From Leucobacter sp042726155 (GTDB lineage Bacteria > Actinomycetota > Actinomycetes > Actinomycetales > Microbacteriaceae): a stretch of 64,000 bases of DNA. Location of the stretch: the NCBI RefSeq assembly GCF_042726155.1, contig NZ_JBHXHV010000004.1, positions 1 through 64,000 on the forward strand, in the 5' to 3' direction. Below, piece after piece: positions 59,588 to 64,000 of the stretch. The notes below the pieces were generated by a model. That model had not been told where the DNA came from and did not search any database. It saw only the letters and a list, made by a program, of their open reading frames with translations. The position numbers and the translations under genes are program-made. The first letter of the stretch is position 1. Every line of letters starts with the position of its first letter.

Positions 59588-61321
59588 TCAGGCAGTGGGG
59601 GTGTGTGCGTGGCTGTGGCAGTGGTGATCGTCGGCGGGCTCGGCACAGGCCTGGCCGGCGCCGGCCGGATCCTGCGCCCGCGTTGCCGCGGCCGCGCCAC
59701 CCAGCTCCCCGTGAGCGTCGTGGATCGGCGCGCCCCCCACGACCGTGAGATCGGCGCGCTGAGCGAGCAGTTCGGCCGGTTCCATGGCGTAGAGATCTCC
59801 CGACCAGACGACGACGTCAGCGAGCGCGCCGACGCGCAGCACGCCAAGCGAATCCTCGTGGTGGAACGCTTCAGCGCCGCCCTGCGTGTACGCCCGAAGT
59901 GCGCGGTCGAGGTCGAGTCGCTCGTCGTTCGTCCAGGGGTCGGTGCCGTCGAGGCGGGCGCGGGTCATGGCGCTGTAGAGACCGATCAGCGGATCCATCT
60001 CGCCCACCTGCCAGTCGCTTGAGAACGTGACGCGTGCGCCCGATTCGATCATCGACTTAAAACGCCACGCGCGATCCCAGCGGGCCTCGCCCACGTTCTC
60101 CATCCAGGTGCCCGCGACGAGATCGGGCGACGCGTGCCGTGGCTGCATCGCGGCGACGACGCCCAGCTCAGCGAAGCGCGGCAGATCAGACGGTGAGAGG
60201 CACTCGACGTGCACGATGCCGTGACGAGTATCGGTGCGGCCGTTCTGTCGCTGCGCCGCTTCGATCGAGTCGAGGGTCATGCGAATGCCCCAGTCGCCCG
60301 TCGCGTGGGTGTGCACCTGGTAGCCGAGCCGGTCGAGCTCGACGAACAGCTTCGTGAACTCAGTGGGTTCGAGGCTCGGGTGCCCTCGGTGACCCGGGCG
60401 GTTCGCGTAGTCCTCGAGCATGGCAGCCGTGTGGGGTTCGATCACGTCGTCGGCGTAGAGCTTCACGGGCCCGAGCTTGAAGCGCTCGTGCTGCGGGGTG
60501 TCACGAATCGCCTCGGTGATGCGCGAGCGGAAATCGCCGTCTGCCCCCACCGGGTGATAGATCGCGGCGATCGTGCGGCTCGTCAGCTTGCCCTCGCGCT
60601 CTGCGCGTGCAAACAGGTCGAGTTCGGCGAGCGGCACCTGCGGCTCCACCACGGTCGTGATGCCGGATCGCGCAGCCATTTCCAGGCTATTCGTAATCTT
60701 GCGGTAGCGACGGTCTGGAGAGTACATCGGAATGTCTCGCTGCAGTTCGGCCAGCCCGTTGATCGTCATCGCGCTCGTGTAAAAGTCGGTCACCCAGCCG
60801 GTCGGCTCCCCAGTCGTCGGGTCGAGCTCGGGGTTGCCCCAGGCGATGTCGCCACCGTTGAGGATGCCGAGCTTCGCAAGGGCCGGGCGGTTCAGCCACA
60901 CCGAGTGCTGGTCATAGGTCGTGATGAAGACGGGCTTATCGGTGACGCCCACGAGGTCGTCTGCGCGGGGGCGGCGACCCTCGACCACCGAGTAGAGCGC
61001 GTTCTCGGCGCACACCCACTCGAGCTCGGGATGCGTCTCAGCGAACTCGGCGATGCGCTGGCGCACCACGTCGAGGCTCTGCACTTGGTCGAGGCTGACC
61101 GCGAGGTCGTCAAAGCCGAGCAGCAGGTGGTTGTGGGTGTCGGCGACGCCGGGGGTGAGCAGGCGCCCCTCGAGCTGCACGGTGCGGCGCGCGGCGGGCG
61201 CATCGGCCGCGGAGCCCACGTAGGTGATGCGGTCGCCCGTGACGCCCAGCGCCTCGGCCCACGGCTGCGCGGGGTCAAAGGTGCGAATCTTCCCACCGGT
61301 GAAAAGGGTGTCGACGGCCAT
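59588..61321 (-). CDS. YtcJ-like metal-dependent amidohydrolase
   Basis: A 577-residue amidohydrolase-3-type enzyme (YtcJ/NfdA group), cytoplasmic. The metal His pair is in PGVADTHNHLLLG, the mid-protein metal ligand Lys is in GPVKLYADD, HTHATGD and HVECLS carry His ligands, and FSSDWQVG holds the Asp. Family members hydrolyse N-formyl or N-acyl amides and imines. AGGAG precedes ATG 61321. The extra C-terminal tail is His/Asp-rich (DDHHCHSHAH) and may bind metal. It is the first gene before the APC permease, and divergent from a TetR gene. Confidence 0.85.
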   Translation of the reverse strand: MAVDTLFTGGKIRTFDPAQPWAEALGVTGDRITYVGSAADAPAARRTVQLEGRLLTPGVADTHNHLLLGFDDLAVSLDQVQSLDVVRQRIAEFAETHPELEWVCAENALYSVVEGRRPRADDLVGVTDKPVFITTYDQHSVWLNRPALAKLGILNGGDIAWGNPELDPTTGEPTGWVTDFYTSAMTINGLAELQRDIPMYSPDRRYRKITNSLEMAARSGITTVVEPQVPLAELDLFARAEREGKLTSRTIAAIYHPVGADGDFRSRITEAIRDTPQHERFKLGPVKLYADDVIEPHTAAMLEDYANRPGHRGHPSLEPTEFTKLFVELDRLGYQVHTHATGDWGIRMTLDSIEAAQRQNGRTDTRHGIVHVECLSPSDLPRFAELGVVAAMQPRHASPDLVAGTWMENVGEARWDRAWRFKSMIESGARVTFSSDWQVGEMDPLIGLYSAMTRARLDGTDPWTNDERLDLDRALRAYTQGGAEAFHHEDSLGVLRVGALADVVVWSGDLYAMEPAELLAQRADLTVVGGAPIHDAHGELGGAAAATRAQDPAGAGQACAEPADDHHCHSHAHTPTA

Positions 61322-61366
61322 GTCAGCTCCTGCGTGTTCGGCTCGCCGACGATCCCGACGAGTTCT

Positions 61367-61396
61367 TTTACTCAAGAGTAAATTAATTCACTCAGA
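61367..61396. promoter_or_regulatory. Amidohydrolase promoter with GAGTRAA boxes
   Basis: TTTACTC (61367-61373) and GAGTAAA (61376-61382) form a 7-bp inverted repeat with 2-nt spacer, and TTCACTC (61387-61393) continues the pattern. On the minus strand TACTCT (61380-61375) can be the -10 box. AGAGTAAA and TTCACTCAGA (61387-61396) match strings at the ureohydrolase promoter. Confidence 0.6.
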
Positions 61397-61453
61397 AGTC
61401 AAATAACTCGTCCGCGCCGCAGGGGGTGAGCAATTTTTGCCACTGCCGACTGG

Positions 61454-61466
61454 CATAATTGCAGGC
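61454..61466 (+). promoter_or_regulatory. -10 box of the TetR gene (leaderless)
   Basis: CATAAT (61454-61459) stands seven bases before ATG 61467. This supports 61467 over an open TTG frame from 61437. Confidence 0.5.
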
Positions 61467-62063
61467 ATGGCCCGCCCGAGCACTCAGCAGCAGCGCCGCA
61501 AGGACGTCGTCGACGCCGCGCTCGCCGCGGCGGCGGAGCACGGCCTCCGCAGCCTCTCGCTGACAGACGTCGCGAATCAGGCTGGGGTCACCCGCGGCGC
61601 ACTGCTCTACTACTACGAAGATCTCGACGCGATTCTCGTGGAGGCGCACGCGGCGGGAATGGCGCGCGTCGGATCAGAACGCGCAGCGCTCGTCGCCCAG
61701 CAAGAGGGTGCGCCCGCCAAACTTGACGTCGCGATCACCGCCGGGCTGCCGACCGGCCCTGACGACGCACTGATGAGCCTGTTGTATGAGTTTGACGTGC
61801 TCGGCGGAAAATCCCCGCTGCACGACGAGCTCGTGCAGCGGTTGTACCGCGAGCAGCTGGAGCTGTTCCGCGGCATCCTCGCGGAGGGTGTCGCCGCCGG
61901 CGACTTCGTGCTCACCGGCCCGATCGATGACATCGCCATGAACCTCGTCGCCCTCGAAGACGCCTACGGGCTGCACATCACCGGCGGCGGCATGATCACC
62001 GTCGCAGACGCGCGGCGAGCCATCGTGCTCTACGCCGCCCAGGCGGGCGCCAGGCTGGGCTGA
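61467..62063 (+). CDS. TetR-family regulator of the amidohydrolase operon
   Basis: A 198-residue regulator. The helix-turn-helix is RSLSLTDVANQAGVTRGALL with YYYEDLDAILVEA, and the C-terminal domain is of the BetI-like kind. ATG 61467 has a CATAAT box seven bases upstream. It is divergent from the amidohydrolase-permease genes and likely controls them; the GAGTRAA boxes in the gap are candidate sites for it, or for the XRE-cupin protein at 10 kb. The sequence around its TGA (GGGCTGACTCGCCGA) is echoed in the tandem repeats downstream. Confidence 0.82.
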   Translation: MARPSTQQQRRKDVVDAALAAAAEHGLRSLSLTDVANQAGVTRGALLYYYEDLDAILVEAHAAGMARVGSERAALVAQQEGAPAKLDVAITAGLPTGPDDALMSLLYEFDVLGGKSPLHDELVQRLYREQLELFRGILAEGVAAGDFVLTGPIDDIAMNLVALEDAYGLHITGGGMITVADARRAIVLYAAQAGARLG

Positions 62064-62100
62064 CTCGCCGACTCGCCGAGCCCTGGGCGCGCTCGCCTCG

Positions 62101-62160
62101 CCCTCGGCTGGCTCGTCTCGCCCCGGGCTGGCTCGCCGAGCCCCGGGCTGGCTCGCCGAG
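62101..62160. repeat. 20-bp tandem repeat after the TetR gene
   Basis: CCCCGGGCTGGCTCGCCGAG is present twice exactly (62121-62140, 62141-62160), with a degenerate third copy before it (62101-62120). The unit resembles the TetR gene end (62057-62071). Confidence 0.8.
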
Positions 62161-62172
62161 CCCCTTGCAACT

Positions 62173-62218
62173 CGCCGAGCCCCTCGCGTAAACGCGCAAT
62201 AACGCAAGGGGTTCGGCG
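62173..62218. terminator. Inverted repeat, CGAGCCCCTC family
   Basis: CGCCGAGCCCCTCGCGT (62173-62189) and ACGCAAGGGGTTCGGCG (62202-62218) pair at 15 of 17 positions around an AAACGCG-containing loop. It is related to the element at 18355-18396. It lies between convergent TetR and ilvA genes. The remaining gap to 62300 shows only GC-rich sequence. Confidence 0.6.
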
Positions 62219-62300
62219 ACGAGCAAGGGCTTCGGCGGAAATAGCGCGAAGCAGCGCGGCGGCGACGCAGCGCGCCGCCGCGCGCCGCCGCCCAGCAGCG

Positions 62301-63545
62301 CTAGTACCGCTCGCCCACTCGCACCACGTAGCCGGCATCGCGCAGCGCCTGGACGACGATTTCGCCGTGGTCGTGGCCGCGCGTTTCGATGTGCAGCTCA
62401 AGCTCGACCTCACTGATGGGCAGCTCGGTCGCGTGGCGCGTGTGAATCACCTCGACAACGTTCGCGTTGTGTTCCGCGACGATCGACGCCGTGCGCACGA
62501 GCTGTCCCGGAACGTCGGCCAACAGAATGCGCAGCTTCAGGTAGCGCGCCGATGCCGCGAGGCCGTGTCCGATCACTCGCTGCAGCAGCAGCGGGTCGAT
62601 GTTTCCGCCAGACAGAATCACGGCAGTAGGCCCACTGGCCCGTGCCTTGCCCGCGAGCATCGCGGCGACACCGGCAGCTCCGGCCGGCTCAACCACGAGC
62701 TTCGCCCGCTCAAGCAGCACCACGATTGCCCGCGCGATGTCGTCGTCGCTGACCGTGACCACCTCGTCGACGAAGTCGCGCACCAGTTCGAACGTGCGCT
62801 CCCCCGGCCGCGCGACCGCGATACCGTCGGCGATCGTCGGCCGCGTGTCAACAGTTACGGGGTGCCCGGCCGCGAGTGACGGCTGGAACGGCGACGCATT
62901 CTCAGACTGCACGCCCACGATCCGCATCGGCTTGCCGTCGCGCTCCGCGCGCAGCTTGGCTGCGACGGCAACGCCCGAAATGAGACCGCCGCCACCGATG
63001 GGCACAACAATGGTCTCAACCTCGGGCGCCTCGTCGAGAATTTCGAGCGCGACCGTCCCTTGGCCGTGGATCACTGCCTCATGGTCAAACGGCGGAATGA
63101 AGATCGCGCCGGTCGCGGCAACGAAGGCCTGCGCTGCCGCATTGGTCTCGTGGAACGTCGCGCCCTCAAGCACGACCTCGGCACCGTAGTTGCGGGTCGC
63201 CTGCAGCTTCGGCAGTGCGACGCCCAGCGGCGTGAAGATCGTCGCCTTGATGCCGAGCTCGCGCGCCGCGAACGCGACACCCTGGGCGTGGTTTCCCGCG
63301 GAGGCCGCGACCACACCGCGCGAGCGCTCCTCATCGGTGAGCTGCGTGAGCCGGTAGTACGCCCCACGCAGCTTATACGCGCCGGTGCGCTGCAGGTTCT
63401 CGCACTTCATGTAGACGGTCGGCACGTCAAGAATCTCGGCGAGGTAGCGTGATGTCTCAAGCGGGGTGCGCTGCGTCACGCGGTGCACCACTTCAAGCGC
63501 CCGCTCGAAATCTTCCAGCACCGGTGCGGGGGTCTGCTCGCTCAT
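62301..63545 (-). CDS. ilvA: Threonine ammonia-lyase with ACT-like domain
   Basis: Converts threonine to 2-oxobutyrate for isoleucine synthesis. The 414-residue PLP enzyme has the Schiff-base Lys58 in NLQRTGAYKLRGA, SAGNHAQGVA, the phosphate loop PIGGGGLISG (about 187-196) and ILSGGNIDP. The C-terminal ~80 residues (LRILLADVPGQLVRTASIVA onward) form one ACT-like domain, as in the shorter actinobacterial and catabolic-type enzymes, rather than the two regulatory domains of E. coli IlvA. ATG 63545 overlaps the stop of the upstream transporter gene by 4 nt. It converges on a TetR gene. Confidence 0.92.
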   Translation of the reverse strand: MSEQTPAPVLEDFERALEVVHRVTQRTPLETSRYLAEILDVPTVYMKCENLQRTGAYKLRGAYYRLTQLTDEERSRGVVAASAGNHAQGVAFAARELGIKATIFTPLGVALPKLQATRNYGAEVVLEGATFHETNAAAQAFVAATGAIFIPPFDHEAVIHGQGTVALEILDEAPEVETIVVPIGGGGLISGVAVAAKLRAERDGKPMRIVGVQSENASPFQPSLAAGHPVTVDTRPTIADGIAVARPGERTFELVRDFVDEVVTVSDDDIARAIVVLLERAKLVVEPAGAAGVAAMLAGKARASGPTAVILSGGNIDPLLLQRVIGHGLAASARYLKLRILLADVPGQLVRTASIVAEHNANVVEVIHTRHATELPISEVELELHIETRGHDHGEIVVQALRDAGYVVRVGERY

Positions 63546-64000
63546 GCGTGTCCTTCCTTGCGCCGCAGCTTGGCGACGACGCGCGCCCGGTGACGGGCGC
63601 GATGCTGCAGTTGATCTTGTCGGTGATACTCGGCGACCGGGTCGATGCCGTCTTGCCATTGCCGTTTCACAAGGGTGTTGACGATCGAATTTGCGGCGGC
63701 GGCGAGCGGCACTGCGAACAGTGCGCCGGGAATGCCGGCGACAAGTGCACCCGTCGACACTGCGAGCACCACGCCCAGCGGGTGCACACGCACCGCGCTG
63801 CCCATCACGAGCGGCTGCAGCACGTGGCCCTCAATTTGGTTCACGAGAATGACGACGCCGAGCATGATGAGGGCGTTGACGGGCCCGTTGTACACGAGCG
63901 CCACGAATGCGGCCAGGAGGCCCGTCGTAATCGCACCGAGGAACGGAATAAACGACCCGAGAAAGACGAGGATCGCGATCGGGATCGCTAGTGGCACACC
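63542..64000 (-). CDS. AI-2E family transporter, C-terminal part
   Basis: The visible ~150 residues are the C-terminal portion of an AI-2E (TqsA/YdiK-type) membrane protein; the N-terminal two-thirds lie beyond the window edge. PIAILVFLGSFIPFLGAITT and VNQIEGHVLQPLVMGSAVRVHPLGVVLAV are the family's conserved motifs, followed by the last helices and a basic cytoplasmic tail ending RKEGHA. It overlaps ilvA by 4 nt. Such proteins often move Na+/H+ or small compounds; AI-2 export is shown for few, and a link to the luxS gene 19 kb away is not supported. Confidence 0.88.
   Translation of the reverse strand, partial: GVPLAIPIAILVFLGSFIPFLGAITTGLLAAFVALVYNGPVNALIMLGVVILVNQIEGHVLQPLVMGSAVRVHPLGVVLAVSTGALVAGIPGALFAVPLAAAANSIVNTLVKRQWQDGIDPVAEYHRQDQLQHRARHRARVVAKLRRKEGHA

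Noticed and set aside
63542..64000. AI-2 transport linked to luxS
   Set aside because: AI-2E family members are mostly not AI-2 specific and the gene lies 19 kb from luxS in an ilvA operon. The shared name alone is not evidence.
1..64000. CRISPR arrays, insertion sequences, prophage or integrative-element ends
   Set aside because: No regularly spaced repeats, transposase, integrase or phage genes were seen. The tRNA-Ser is not followed by an integrase or a repeated tRNA end.

Overview
The window is a stretch of a high-GC actinobacterial chromosome. A mycothiol S-conjugate amidase, a Mycobacterium-like arrangement of greA, a DUF4307-type gene, mca, a PAQR gene and a short-chain cis-prenyltransferase, LuxS, and many leaderless promoters (TANNNT about 6-8 nt before ATG/GTG) point to Microbacteriaceae, possibly Leucobacter or a relative. 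The genus is inference. I see no prophage, insertion sequence, CRISPR array or rRNA.

Layout. 0.3-10.7 kb is an accessory catabolic island. One operon (Na+/solute symporter, ThDP decarboxylase-like enzyme, D-2-hydroxyacid dehydrogenase) is divergent from a PucR-type activator with a perfect operator between them. A second operon (ureohydrolase, NTF2-like protein, NCS1 permease, cyclase-family hydrolase) is divergent from an XRE-cupin regulator. The gene set resembles guanidino-acid (4-guanidinobutyrate) utilisation loci. 11-25 kb is mainly housekeeping: tyrS, an ABC exporter, argF-argH, mqo, radA and a family-A exonuclease/polymerase, followed by a TetR-MFS drug-efflux pair. 25.6-28 kb holds an EamA transporter and a MocR regulator whose start codons overlap head to head. 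28-35.5 kb holds a very large sortase-type surface protein facing a LuxR/ATPase regulator, then tRNA-Ser(CGA).

35.7-44 kb is accessory. It has an XRE-cupin regulator broken by one extra heptanucleotide repeat, an RhtA-like exporter with an ABM-like protein, a MarR-SDR pair, an HTH plus Clp-N/SRPBCC pair, an MFS pump, and a small gene behind a LexA-like box and a long structured leader. 42.8-49.2 kb concentrates S-adenosylhomocysteine/nucleoside salvage: an MTAN-like nucleosidase, LuxS, and a probable SAH/MTA deaminase-phosphorylase-HAD operon. 49-58 kb contains the conserved PAQR/uppS and mca/greA blocks, interrupted by a TetR-epimerase pair, an alpha/beta hydrolase flanked by two copies of the same palindrome, and recQ. 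58-62 kb is a second amine/amide island (APC permease, YtcJ-like amidohydrolase, TetR) whose promoter shares sequence boxes with the ureohydrolase promoter at 10 kb. ilvA and the 3' part of an AI-2E-type transporter gene close the window.

Two patterns run through the whole window. Many genes are leaderless, which lets the -10 box decide starts (for example tyrS and argF). Many gene ends carry palindromic or tandem-repeat modules that contain or copy the stop-codon region, mostly in convergent gaps where they probably act as bidirectional terminators. Coordinates of starts are my choices; where two starts are possible this is stated.
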